From Kocuria sp. p3-SID1428 (lineage in GTDB: Bacteria; Actinomycetota; Actinomycetes; Actinomycetales; Micrococcaceae), in the NCBI RefSeq assembly GCF_025149945.1, contig NZ_JALXVH010000058.1:1-15109 (forward strand): DNA of 15,109 bases. The letters are read 5' to 3'. Positions 1 to 6,476 of this stretch are shown piece after piece (within the stretch, counting starts at the first letter, position 1; every line of letters begins with the position of its first letter). A program made the translations under genes and the position numbers. The notes beneath the pieces were generated by a model. That model was given only the letters and a program-made list of their open reading frames with translations. It made no database searches and was not told the DNA's origin.

Positions 1-10
1 GAACCCCCCC

Positions 11-1330
11 CTACAGGACGACACCCAGCCGGGCCTCGATGGCCTGGCGGGCCAGCTGGTCGCCGCTGCCGCGCTGACCTCCGACCAGCACGCCCTCGGC
101 CCAGACATCGATCGCCTCGATCGCCCGGGGCGAGTCCAGGTCATCGGTCAGTGCAGCGCGCACGGATTCCAGGGTCTGAGTGAAGGAGCCCTCCACGCCG
201 ACGTCGGCGGCCATGCGCCAGCGCGTGAGCCGAGCCTGGGCGCGGGTGAGGACGCCCTCGCTCCAGGACCAGTCCTCGCGGTAGTGCTGGCCCAGGATCG
301 CCAGGCGGACAGCGGCCGGCTCCACGCCGCGCGCCCGGAGCCGCGAGACGAGCTCGAGGTTGCCCAGCGATTTGGACATCTTCTGCCCGTCGAGCCCGAC
401 CATCCCGGTGTGCACGAAGTTGCGGGCCATGGGGCGGCCCGACAGCGCCCAGCTGTGGCCCGCGCCCATCTCGTGATGCGGGAAGACCAGATCCGAGCCG
501 CCGCCCTGGACCGTGAACGGGGCGGGCAGCAGCTTCAGGGAGATCAGCGAGCACTCGATGTGCCAGCCCGGGCGCCCCTGGCCCAGCTCACCGCCGTCCC
601 AGGACGGCTCCCCCTCGCGGTGCACGCGCCACAGCAGCGGGTCGAAGATGTCGCGCTTTCCGGGCCGCTCAGGGTCCCCGCCGCGCTCGCCGAAGACCCC
701 GAGCATCTCCTCGCGGGTGAGTCCAGAGATCTGCCCGAGGCTCCAGGGACCGGGTGCGCCGGTCGCATCGCCCTGGCCGGCAGGCTCCAGCACCGGCAGG
801 ACGCTGTCGCCGGCCTCGGCGACCGCGCGGACGTCGAAGTAGACGTCGCCGTCGGGCTCTCCGTTCGAGCCCTGGACCCGGTAGGCCAGCCCCTGGGCCA
901 GCAGGCCCTCCACGGCCGGGACGATCCACTCGAGGGTCTCGGTGGCGCCCACGTAGTGCTGCGGCGGGATCACGTTCAGAGCATTCATGTCCTCGCGGAA
1001 CAGGCCCGTCTGCTCGCGGGCCAGATCGCGCCAGTCCACGCCGTCTCGGTCGGCGCGCTCCAGCAGGGGGTCGTCCACGTCGGTGACGTTCTGGACGTAG
1101 TCCACCGGCATCCCGGCATCCAGCCAGGCCCGGTGCAGCAGGTCGAAGGCCACATAGGTGCTGGCGTGACCCAGATGGGTGGCGTCGTACGGGGTGACGC
1201 CGCAAACGTACAGCGAGGCCCGCTCCTGCTGCGGCAGCTGCTCGATCTGCCGGGTCCGGGAGTCGAAGACCGCGGGCGGGGCGGCCTGACCGGGGAGCTC
1301 GGGAACGGGACGTGCGGACCAGGACTGCAT
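11..1330 (-). CDS. mshC: Cysteine:1-D-myo-inositol 2-amino-2-deoxy-alpha-D-glucopyranoside ligase
   Basis: MshC is the ATP-dependent ligase that joins L-cysteine to glucosaminyl-inositol in mycothiol synthesis, the main low-molecular-weight thiol of actinobacteria. It is a cytoplasmic class I aminoacyl-tRNA synthetase paralogue related to CysRS. The 439-residue product shows the HIGH-like signature HLGH (residues 52-55) and KMSKS (317-321). Cys43, Cys260 (in GWHIECS) and the FPHHE histidines (285-286) fit the family's zinc site. It lacks the long anticodon-binding C-terminus of true CysRS and stays near the family length. The reading frame extends 27 codons further upstream, but I chose the ATG at 1330 because AGAGGTG lies just before it and the family N-terminus begins about there. 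It lies downstream of uppP on the same strand, separated by 188 bp with its own possible promoter. The gene is complete and its TAG stop is 10 bp from the window edge. MshC rather than CysRS is well supported by the N-terminus and length. Confidence 0.95.
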   Translation of the reverse strand: MQSWSARPVPELPGQAAPPAVFDSRTRQIEQLPQQERASLYVCGVTPYDATHLGHASTYVAFDLLHRAWLDAGMPVDYVQNVTDVDDPLLERADRDGVDWRDLAREQTGLFREDMNALNVIPPQHYVGATETLEWIVPAVEGLLAQGLAYRVQGSNGEPDGDVYFDVRAVAEAGDSVLPVLEPAGQGDATGAPGPWSLGQISGLTREEMLGVFGERGGDPERPGKRDIFDPLLWRVHREGEPSWDGGELGQGRPGWHIECSLISLKLLPAPFTVQGGGSDLVFPHHEMGAGHSWALSGRPMARNFVHTGMVGLDGQKMSKSLGNLELVSRLRARGVEPAAVRLAILGQHYREDWSWSEGVLTRAQARLTRWRMAADVGVEGSFTQTLESVRAALTDDLDSPRAIEAIDVWAEGVLVGGQRGSGDQLARQAIEARLGVVL

Positions 1331-1356
1331 TGTCACCTCTGTGGACGGTCGTGCTG

Positions 1357-1362
1357 AGGATA
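1357..1362 (-). promoter_or_regulatory. Possible -10 element of mshC
   Basis: On the minus strand this reads TATCCT, 4 of 6 matches to TATAAT, and sits 26 bp before the mshC ATG. A transcript starting about 7 bp downstream would have a leader of roughly 20 nt containing the ribosome site. The expected -35 position falls inside a perfect 16-bp palindrome and has no TTGACA-like sequence. The call is weak. Confidence 0.3.
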
Positions 1363-1374
1363 GGGCGGACGATG

Positions 1375-1390
1375 CTGCCCGCGCGGGCAG
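1375..1390. repeat. Perfect 16-bp palindrome upstream of mshC
   Basis: CTGCCCGCGCGGGCAG is identical to its reverse complement over 16 bases. It lies in the 188-bp gap between uppP (stop at 1519) and mshC (start at 1330), over the place where a -35 box for the TATCCT element would fall. It could be an operator, or as RNA a GC-rich hairpin (6-bp stem, GCGC loop) that slows read-through from uppP. There is no T-tract. High GC makes short palindromes commoner, so the function is open. Confidence 0.35.
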
Positions 1391-1518
1391 ATCGTGCGTG
1401 CGGCTGAGCACAGTCTCCCACGGGGCGAGGACGACGACGGACCCCGCCCGTCGCGGCCGCCTCTACGGGCAGCGGGATCGGTTCGACGGGGTCCGCGACA
1501 GGGTCGTGGTGCGGCGGA

Positions 1519-2373
1519 TCAGCCCGCGGCGGACAGCTCCGGCACTGCGGAGATCACGCCGGTGCCCAGCAGGACGAACAGCACGATGCCCAGGATGATC
1601 CGGTACCACACGAACAGCGAGTAGGAGCGGTTCGAGATGTAGTGCATGAACCAGCCGATGATCACGTAGCCCACCACGAACGCGACGATCGTGGCCAGGG
1701 CGGTCTGGCCCATCGAATACGGCTGCGGCGACGGATCGACGATCTCCGAGGCGAGCTTGTACAGCCCCGAGGCGAACACGGCCGGGATGGCCAGCAGGAA
1801 GGCGTAGCGCGCGGCGGCCTCGCGCTTGTAGCCCATGAGCAGACCGGCGGTGATCGTGCCGCCGGAGCGCGAGACGCCCGGGATCAGGGCCATGGCCTGC
1901 GCGAAGCCGTAGAGCACGCCGTGCTTGACGTTGAGGTCCTCGAGCTCGCGGACCTGCTTGCCGATGTGATCGGCGATGCCCAGGATCACGCCGAAGAGGA
2001 TCAGCATGGTGGCTGTGATCCACAGGCTGCGCAGCGTGGTGTCGATCTGCTCCTCGAACAGCAGCCCCAGGATGCCAATGGGCAGCGAGCCGACGATGAT
2101 CAGCCAGCCCATGCGGGCATCCGGATCGGAGCGATCCACCTTGCCCGCCAGCGACAGCGCCCAGTGCTTGATGATCCGCACGATGTCGCGCCAGAAGTAG
2201 ATGATCACGGCCGACTCGGTGCCCAGCTGCGTGATCGCCGTGAAGGCGGCGCCGGGGTCCGCCGAGCCGGGGAGGAACTCCCCCACGATGCGCAGGTGGG
2301 CGGACGAGGACACGGGGAGGAACTCCGTCAGGCCCTGGACCAGGCCGAGGATGATCGATTCAAGCCAATTCAC
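1519..2373 (-). CDS. uppP: Undecaprenyl-diphosphatase (UppP/BacA family)
   Basis: UppP is an integral membrane phosphatase that converts undecaprenyl pyrophosphate to undecaprenyl phosphate, recycling the lipid carrier for peptidoglycan and other wall polymers; overexpression of the family gives bacitracin resistance. Counting from the GTG at 2373, the 284-residue product carries motif 1 at residues 11-27 ([16 protein letters not shown], with Glu17 and His26) and motif 2 PGVSRSGG at 165-172, with Arg169 as the expected phosphate-binding arginine. About eight hydrophobic segments are present. The open frame extends 21 codons further up, but that extra segment is arginine-rich and not family-like. 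The GTG at 2373 has AGGG 8 bp before it. The same bases (TAGGGT, 7 bp before GTG) could instead be a -10 box of a leaderless transcript. The upstream acidic gene is separated by a strong terminator-like hairpin, so uppP probably has its own promoter. Confidence 0.95.
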   Translation of the reverse strand: MNWLESIILGLVQGLTEFLPVSSSAHLRIVGEFLPGSADPGAAFTAITQLGTESAVIIYFWRDIVRIIKHWALSLAGKVDRSDPDARMGWLIIVGSLPIGILGLLFEEQIDTTLRSLWITATMLILFGVILGIADHIGKQVRELEDLNVKHGVLYGFAQAMALIPGVSRSGGTITAGLLMGYKREAAARYAFLLAIPAVFASGLYKLASEIVDPSPQPYSMGQTALATIVAFVVGYVIIGWFMHYISNRSYSLFVWYRIILGIVLFVLLGTGVISAVPELSAAG

Positions 2374-2379
2374 GCCGTT

Positions 2380-2385
2380 CACCCT
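2380..2385 (-). promoter_or_regulatory. TAGGGT: -10-like element or ribosome site of uppP
   Basis: On the minus strand TAGGGT fits the TAnnnT pattern of actinobacterial -10 boxes and ends about 7 bp before the chosen GTG start. That spacing would give a leaderless or nearly leaderless mRNA. The same bases also contain AGGG, usable as a weak Shine-Dalgarno. The sequence alone cannot decide between them. Confidence 0.25.
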
Positions 2386-2450
2386 ATGGCACCGTCCTGG
2401 CACCGGGCCCGAGAGACGCCGTGCGATTCCCGGCACACATGGGCCGACAA

Positions 2451-2468
2451 CGCTTCGACGACGAAGCG
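2451..2468. repeat. Small hairpin overlapping the base of the larger terminator stem
   Basis: CGCTTCG (2451-2457), loop ACGA, CGAAGCG (2462-2468) gives a perfect 7-bp stem. Its last three bases are also the foot of the 16-bp stem at 2466-2499, so the two hairpins compete at their bases. Read on the minus strand it comes directly after the large stem, where a terminator's run-out sequence would lie. Confidence 0.5.
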
Positions 2469-2499
2469 GCCCCCGGTGATCGAGATCACCGGGGGCCGC
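2466..2499 (-). terminator. Strong GC-rich hairpin, likely terminator of the acidic-protein gene
   Basis: A perfect inverted repeat of 16-base arms (2466-2481 and 2484-2499) with only two bases between them forms a stem capped by a CGAG tetraloop. It begins 28 bp past the TGA (2528-2530) of the minus-strand acidic gene and 92 bp before the uppP start, the right place to end that transcript. On the minus strand the following bases are CTTCGTCGTCG, U-containing but not a true U-tract, as is common for high-GC actinobacterial terminators. Confidence 0.8.
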
Positions 2500-2527
2500 A
2501 GATGCCGGGAGTCATCCGGCGGCGGGA

Positions 2528-2839
2528 TCAGGCTCCGCGCTCGTCCTCATCCTCGTCGTCCGAGTCGTCGTCGAAGTCCTCGAGGTCGTCGTCCTCGTCC
2601 TCATCATCGTCGTCGTCGAAGTCATCGTCGTCCTCGTCGTCGGCGAAGACAGTGAGGGGCGTGACCTCGTCGTAGTTCTCGTAGAGGGCCTCCTCGTAAG
2701 CGTCGAAGGCATCGGCGATCGCCACGTACGCGGAGTCGACCGAGGGGTCGTCCTCCCCGCGACGATTGGACAGGGCGGCCAGATGCTCTTCGAGAGCGGA
2801 GACGAGGGACTGGAGTGCGACGCGCGGATCGTTGCTCAT
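2528..2839 (-). CDS. Small acidic protein with Asp/Glu-rich C-terminal tail, function unknown
   Basis: This encodes a 103-residue protein that I do not recognise functionally. Residues 1-60 look like a compact helical region (starting MSNDPRVALQSLV, with an NRRGEDDPSVDSAY stretch). From about residue 66 it turns into a tail almost wholly of Asp and Glu with a few Phe and Ser, ending ERGA. I recall similar small proteins in Micrococcaceae carrying the name 'primosomal protein', but nothing visible supports that role. The frame is open upstream to 3082, but the ATG at 2839 is preferred because the upstream frame runs antisense through the DUF5703 gene. Its start codon is 30 bp from the divergent DUF5703 start. 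A strong hairpin follows the stop. An acidic tail could bind a basic partner, metal ions or mimic nucleic acid, but all of these are guesses. Confidence 0.8.
   Translation of the reverse strand: MSNDPRVALQSLVSALEEHLAALSNRRGEDDPSVDSAYVAIADAFDAYEEALYENYDEVTPLTVFADDEDDDDFDDDDDEDEDDDLEDFDDDSDDEDEDERGA
2540..2650. repeat. Trinucleotide-like low-complexity tract encoding the acidic tail
   Basis: The plus strand is an irregular run of TCG, TCC and TCA triplets; on the minus strand these are GAC, GAT and GAG-type codons for Asp and Glu. The near-repetitive triplets make length variation by slippage plausible between strains. It is coding sequence, not a separate element. Confidence 0.8.
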
Positions 2840-2869
2840 GGACTCGACGTTACCGCCCCGAGGGGCAGA

Positions 2870-3124
2870 ATGGGAGCGATGAGAGAGCAAGTCATCCAGA
2901 GTTCCCCTCGCGGCCCCGAGCTGGACGAGCCGTTCCTGGACCCGCGCTTCGAGTACCTGCTGCTGACCGTGGGCCCCGGTGAGCGCCTCTCCGACGCCCG
3001 CGCACGGGTCAGCGAGCACGCCGAGTACGGCAAGTGGGAGCTGCACCGGGTCGTGCACCTCTACGGCGGCGTCCGCAAGCACTGGCTGCGCCGCCGGGTG
3101 ATGCGCGTCGAGCGCACCCTCTGA
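2870..3124 (+). CDS. DUF5703 family protein
   Basis: A small soluble protein of 84 residues with the pattern I associate with DUF5703 of actinobacteria: an N-terminal FEYLLLTVGPGE strand, an alanine- and arginine-rich helix, the core EYGKWELHRV (about residues 47-56), and a basic ending HWLRRRVMRV. No enzymatic role is known to me. Two in-frame ATGs compete. The one at 2870 has AGGGG 4 bp upstream and is used here; the one at 2879 has GGGAG only 2 bp upstream and would shorten the product by three residues. The 30-bp gap to the divergent acidic gene leaves almost no room for two ordinary promoters, so one or both transcripts may be leaderless or start within the neighbour. It is convergent with the M20 peptidase gene, 159 bp away. 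Confidence 0.85.
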   Translation: MGAMREQVIQSSPRGPELDEPFLDPRFEYLLLTVGPGERLSDARARVSEHAEYGKWELHRVVHLYGGVRKHWLRRRVMRVERTL

Positions 3125-3182
3125 GAGCAGTCAGCCAGCGCGTCGACGACACAGCATCAGCCCCATTCCCACCCCATCTCCA

Positions 3183-3274
3183 TCGAGTGGCCGATTCGCC
3201 GCCGTCTCAGCCATGGACCGGTGACAACTCACTCGGCCGCTCGATGGCTGGACGGGCCGGATTCGGCCGCTCGA
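3183..3274. repeat. Three copies of a 12-bp motif in a convergent intergenic gap
   Basis: TCGGCCGCTCGA occurs at 3233-3244 and again at 3263-3274, exactly 30 bp apart, within a wider 15 of 17 match. A reverse-complement copy with one mismatch lies at 3183-3194, so the first copy could form a 12-bp stem with one G-U pair across a 38-nt loop with either direct copy competing. The gap separates convergent genes, where shared terminator structures are expected. Confidence 0.55.
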
Positions 3275-3283
3275 GGGAGCGGC
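3266..3283 (-). terminator. Hairpin directly after the M20 peptidase stop codon
   Basis: GCCGCTC (3266-3272), four bases, GAGCGGC (3277-3283) forms a perfect 7-bp stem that abuts the TGA stop (3284-3286) of the minus-strand M20 gene. Position fits a terminator or 3'-end stabiliser for the pupylation/M20 transcript. No U-tract follows, so strength is uncertain. Confidence 0.45.
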
Positions 3284-4621
3284 TCAGTAGCCGGTGAGCA
3301 GGGTGTGCAGGACGTCGGCGCCGAACTCGAGCGAATCGATCGGCACGCGCTCGTCGACCCCGTGGAACATGGCCGGGAAGTCGAGCTCCTCGGGCAGGCG
3401 CAGCGGCACGAAGCCGTAGCCGGTGATCCCCAGCGGATCCAGCGCCTTGTTGTCCGTGCCGGCCGAGAGCATGTAGGGCAGGACGACGGCCTCGGGGTCG
3501 TGCTGCTTGAGCGAGGCCACCATGGCATCGACCACGTTGCCGGAGAACGGGACCTCGAGCCCGATGTCGTCGGACTCGAACTCGAAGCGGATGCCCTCCC
3601 CCGCCAGCTCGCGCAGCTTCTCCAGCACGATCTCGCGCTGCTCCGGCAGGAAGCGGACGTCGAGCCCGGCCTCTGCGGTGCCGGGGATGACGTTGACCTT
3701 GTAGCCGGAGCTGAGCATGGAGGGGTTGGTGGTGTTCTGCAGGGTGGCGCCCACGAACCGGGCCACCGAGCCGAGCTCGTCGAGCATCCGCTGGGGATTC
3801 TGCGGATCGAACTCCACACCGGTCAGCTCCGTCACCGAGTCCAGGAACTGCCGCGTGGTCTTGGTCAGCTCGATCGGCCACTGGTACTCGCCGATGTTCG
3901 CCATGGCCCGGGACAGCCGCGTGACGGGGTTGTCGTTGTTGACCTGGGAGCCGTGCCCGGCGGTGCCGTCGGCGAACAAGCGCATCCACATGAGCCCCTT
4001 CTCCGCGGTCTGCAGCAGGTAGGCGCGCTGCCCGCCGATGTTCGCCGAGTAGCCCCCGACCTCCGAGATCGCATCCGTCACGCCCTCGAAGAGCTCCGGA
4101 TGGTTGCGCACGACCCACTTGGAGCCGTACTCCATCCCCGCCTCCTCATCGGCGAAGAAGCCCAGCACGATGTCCCGCTTGGGCTTCTGCCCCGTGCGCA
4201 CCAAGTGCCGCACGACCGAGAGGATCATGGCGTCCATGTCCTTCATGTCCACCGCACCGCGGCCCCAGATCATGCCGTCGCGGATCTCGGCGGCGAAGGG
4301 GTCCACGCTCCAGTCCTCGGCGACGGCGGGCACCACATCCAGGTGGCCGTGCACCAGCAGCGCGTCGGCCGACGGATCCGCGCCCTCCAGGCGCGCGAAG
4401 ACGCTCGTGCGCCCCGGCGCGGACTCGACCATGGTGGCCGGCAGGCCGACCTCCTCGAGCAGACCGGCCACGTACTCGGCGGCGCGACGCTCCCCCTTGG
4501 ACTCGCCGCGTCCGTAGTTGGAGGTGTCGATCCGGATCAGGTTCCGGCAGATCTCGACGGCCTCGTCGTGCGCCGTGCCTGCCGAACCGGCGGGCGTGGT
4601 CGAGGGGTTCGGGGTGTTCAC
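3284..4621 (-). CDS. M20 family metallopeptidase (M20/M25/M40 type)
   Basis: A cytoplasmic di-zinc amidohydrolase or aminopeptidase of 445 residues. The family cleaves dipeptides, N-acyl amino acids or related amides; the substrate cannot be told here. Visible metal and catalytic residues are His93 and Asp95 in HGHLDVVP (91-98), Asp125 in GRGAVDMKD (120-128), Glu159 and Glu160 in ADEE, Glu187 in ISEVGG, and His420 in FHGVDERVP. The central dimerisation domain (about 205-320) contains the usual AGHGS at 221-225. There is no signal peptide. The start is a GTG at 4621 with AGGAG 6 bp before it. It lies 102 bp downstream of pafA on the same strand, separated by a GC-rich inverted repeat, so it may be read from the pupylation transcript or independently. 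A peptide-trimming role linked to pupylation is tempting but not shown. Confidence 0.9.
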   Translation of the reverse strand: MNTPNPSTTPAGSAGTAHDEAVEICRNLIRIDTSNYGRGESKGERRAAEYVAGLLEEVGLPATMVESAPGRTSVFARLEGADPSADALLVHGHLDVVPAVAEDWSVDPFAAEIRDGMIWGRGAVDMKDMDAMILSVVRHLVRTGQKPKRDIVLGFFADEEAGMEYGSKWVVRNHPELFEGVTDAISEVGGYSANIGGQRAYLLQTAEKGLMWMRLFADGTAGHGSQVNNDNPVTRLSRAMANIGEYQWPIELTKTTRQFLDSVTELTGVEFDPQNPQRMLDELGSVARFVGATLQNTTNPSMLSSGYKVNVIPGTAEAGLDVRFLPEQREIVLEKLRELAGEGIRFEFESDDIGLEVPFSGNVVDAMVASLKQHDPEAVVLPYMLSAGTDNKALDPLGITGYGFVPLRLPEELDFPAMFHGVDERVPIDSLEFGADVLHTLLTGY

Positions 4622-4671
4622 AGAGAGCTCCTGAGGGGTTCGAGGGACGTGAGGGACCTGAGGCCATCGTC

Positions 4672-4704
4672 CGCCCGGGCCGGATGGGGTGTCCAGCCCG
4701 GGCG
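4672..4704 (-). terminator. GC-rich inverted repeat between pafA and the M20 gene
   Basis: CGCCCGGGC (4672-4680) pairs perfectly with GCCCGGGCG (4696-4704) across a 15-nt loop. Each arm also contains the 8-bp palindrome GCCCGGGC. It lies 20 bp past the pafA stop. It could end or attenuate the pupylation transcript before the M20 gene. No U-tract follows on the minus strand. Confidence 0.45.
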
Positions 4705-4723
4705 CTGACCGATCCGGCTCGGC

Positions 4724-6202
4724 TCAGACCACCGGCGGCAGCGGCGAGGACGAGATCTGCTTGGTGCGCTCGGCGCTCAGCTGCTCGAGCAGCTGCTCGG
4801 CGGCGTCGTCGTGCGTGGCGAAGGGGTCCCGCAGGGTCACGACGCGCTGGGCCGGGCCGTTGACCTTCATGTTGACCCAGTCGGCGGTGAAGTGGACGCC
4901 GGCCTCCATGCCCGCCTGCACGAGCGCCCCTCGCAGGGCGGCGCGCGTGGCCGGGGGCTGGTCGACGGCCGCGACCGCCTCGGAGCCGTCGGTGCCCGGG
5001 AGCCGGGCCGCCATGCCGCGCTCCTCGAGCATGCGGAACAGGCCGCGGCCGGGGGCGATGTCGTGGTAGGTCAGATCCAGCTGAGCGGCCCGCGGGTGGC
5101 TGTAGTCCGCGCCGGCGCGCTCGACCCACGAGTCGATGAGCTTCTTCTTGATGGCCCAGTCGATCTCGGTGTCGATGCTCGAGTGATCCCCGCTCTCGAC
5201 GGCCTCCAGGGACCGCGCCCACAGATCCAGCAGCCAGTCCACGCGGTCGTGGTGCGCGCCGTTGGCCTGCACGAAGCGGGAGACCTCCTCCCAGTACTCG
5301 CGCTGCAGATCCAGCGCCGAGCGGGTGCCGCCGTCGCGCATGGCCACCTGGAAGGTGCCGGTCAGATCGTGCGAGATCTGGCGAAGGGCCATGGCCGGGG
5401 AGTTCAGGGTGCGGTCGTGCAGCGGCTGACCGGACTCGATCATCCGCAGCATCAGATCCGTCACGCCCAGGCGCAGCGCCGTTGTGGTCGTGGACATGGT
5501 CGAGTCCCCCACGATCACGTGCAGGCGGCGGAAGCGCTCGGAATCCCCGTGCGGCTCGTCGCGGGTGTTGATCAGCGGCCGGGCGCGCGTGGTCGACGAC
5601 GACGCGTCCTCCCAGATGTGATCGGCGCGCTGCGAGAACGAGTACGACGCCTCCCCGGAGCCTCCGCCGAAGCTCTGGCCCTCGCCGAAGCCAACCGGTC
5701 CGTTCGGGTGGATGCGCCCGGTGCCCGAGTAGAGCTGGCGAGTGACCAGGAACGGGATCAGGCTGGCCACGAGACGGGCGAAGCGGGTGTCGCGCCCGAT
5801 CATGTAGTTCTCGTGGGAGCCGAACGAGTTGCCCGAGCTGTCCACATTGGTCTTGAACAGGTAGACCGATCCCCCGATGCCGTCGGCGGCCAGCTTGGCC
5901 TCAAGGGCCTGGCGCAGCCGGTCGACGATCAGCTCGCCGGCGCGATCCTGCGCCACGATGTCCTGGAGATTGGCGCACTCGGCGCTGGCGTACTCGGGGT
6001 GAGCGCCGACGTCCAGGTAGAGCCGGGCCCCGTTGGGCAGGAACAGGTTCGAGGACCGTCCCCACTCCACGATCGGCTGGAAGAGCAGCCGGGCGGCGTC
6101 GTCCGGGCTCAGCGTGCGCGCGGGCTCCCCGGAGACGGTGTCGCCGCGCTGCGTGTGGATGATCCCGAACTCGGTCTCGACCCCGATGATCCGCTGATCC
6201 AT
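4724..6202 (-). CDS. pafA: Pup--protein ligase PafA
   Basis: PafA uses ATP to join the C-terminal glutamate of Pup to lysine side chains of target proteins, a glutamine-synthetase-like carboxylate-amine ligation. The 492-residue product has GVETEFG at 7-13 with Glu9 as the Mg-ATP ligand, and LPNGARLYLDVGAHPEY at 55-71 with Asp64, the catalytic aspartate position known for PafA. The segment KTNVDSSGNSFGSHENY (117-133) and INTRDEPHGD are family hallmarks. The C-terminal domain that contacts Pup is present. At 492 residues it is some tens of residues longer than the roughly 450-residue mycobacterial enzyme as I recall it. ATG at 6202 starts 4 bp after the pup stop, so translation is probably coupled. 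In proteasome-bearing relatives prcB and prcA separate these two genes; here nothing does. The Dop-type loop insertion is absent, which separates it from the paralogue dop. Confidence 0.97.
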   Translation of the reverse strand: MDQRIIGVETEFGIIHTQRGDTVSGEPARTLSPDDAARLLFQPIVEWGRSSNLFLPNGARLYLDVGAHPEYASAECANLQDIVAQDRAGELIVDRLRQALEAKLAADGIGGSVYLFKTNVDSSGNSFGSHENYMIGRDTRFARLVASLIPFLVTRQLYSGTGRIHPNGPVGFGEGQSFGGGSGEASYSFSQRADHIWEDASSSTTRARPLINTRDEPHGDSERFRRLHVIVGDSTMSTTTTALRLGVTDLMLRMIESGQPLHDRTLNSPAMALRQISHDLTGTFQVAMRDGGTRSALDLQREYWEEVSRFVQANGAHHDRVDWLLDLWARSLEAVESGDHSSIDTEIDWAIKKKLIDSWVERAGADYSHPRAAQLDLTYHDIAPGRGLFRMLEERGMAARLPGTDGSEAVAAVDQPPATRAALRGALVQAGMEAGVHFTADWVNMKVNGPAQRVVTLRDPFATHDDAAEQLLEQLSAERTKQISSSPLPPVV

Positions 6203-6206
6203 CGGA

Positions 6207-6416
6207 TCACTGACCGCCCTTCTGCACGAAGCCCTTCACGAACTCCTCGGCATTGGCCTCGAGGACCGAGTCGATGTCCGCCAGGAAGTCGTCTGCCTGG
6301 CTGCTGCGCGCCTGGGCTGCCTCCGACGGCGCCCCGCCGCCGCTGGGAGCCGGGCCCGTGGGCTCGACGTCCTCGTCGCGACGCTGCGGCTCGTTGTGCT
6401 GGATGCGCTCTGCCAT
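6207..6416 (-). CDS. pup: Prokaryotic ubiquitin-like protein Pup
   Basis: Pup is the small, largely disordered protein tag attached to lysines by PafA. This one has 69 residues, a few more than the 64-residue mycobacterial form. The conserved C-terminal helix region is plain (DDFLADIDSVLEANAEEFVK, about residues 42-61) and it ends QKGGQ. The terminal Gln means it must be deamidated to Glu by Dop before ligation. The N-terminal half is rich in Gln, Arg, Pro, Gly and Ser, as expected for a disordered initiation region. The start ATG at 6416 has a very good ribosome site (GAAGGAG, 7 bp upstream), fitting a protein needed in excess over its enzymes. It lies 60 bp after dop and 4 bp before pafA on the same strand. 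Three near-identical 7-bp repeats precede the ribosome site. Confidence 0.97.
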   Translation of the reverse strand: MAERIQHNEPQRRDEDVEPTGPAPSGGGAPSEAAQARSSQADDFLADIDSVLEANAEEFVKGFVQKGGQ

Positions 6417-6427
6417 GTTCCTGCTCC

Positions 6428-6448
6428 TTCGATGGTCGATAGTCGATG
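6428..6448 (-). repeat. Three tandem heptads in the pup leader
   Basis: On the minus strand the bases before pup read CATCGAC, TATCGAC, CATCGAA in direct succession, three 7-bp units differing only at the first and last positions. The last unit runs into the GAAGGAG ribosome site. Such direct repeats could bind a regulator or a small RNA, and would control pup separately from dop. No clear promoter hexamers were recognised beside them. Confidence 0.5.
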
Positions 6449-6476
6449 TTCGGTATCGTGCGCGGCCGACGGCGGC

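Noticed and set aside
1442..1476. GCCCGT/ACGGGC hairpin after uppP as a terminator
   Set aside because: Only 6 bp of stem, a 13-nt loop and no T-tract; too weak to list.
2540..2650. Triplet tract considered as a non-coding satellite or CRISPR-like repeat
   Set aside because: It is inside an open frame, lacks regular spacers, and encodes the acidic tail.
2783..2869. Earlier start for the DUF5703 gene
   Set aside because: It would extend through the start of the divergent acidic gene and has no family similarity or ribosome site; the ATG at 2870 has AGGGG 4 bp upstream.
4811..6442. 543-codon plus-strand open frame opposite pafA and pup
   Set aside because: Covers the strongly conserved pafA and pup genes on the other strand; no domain seen.
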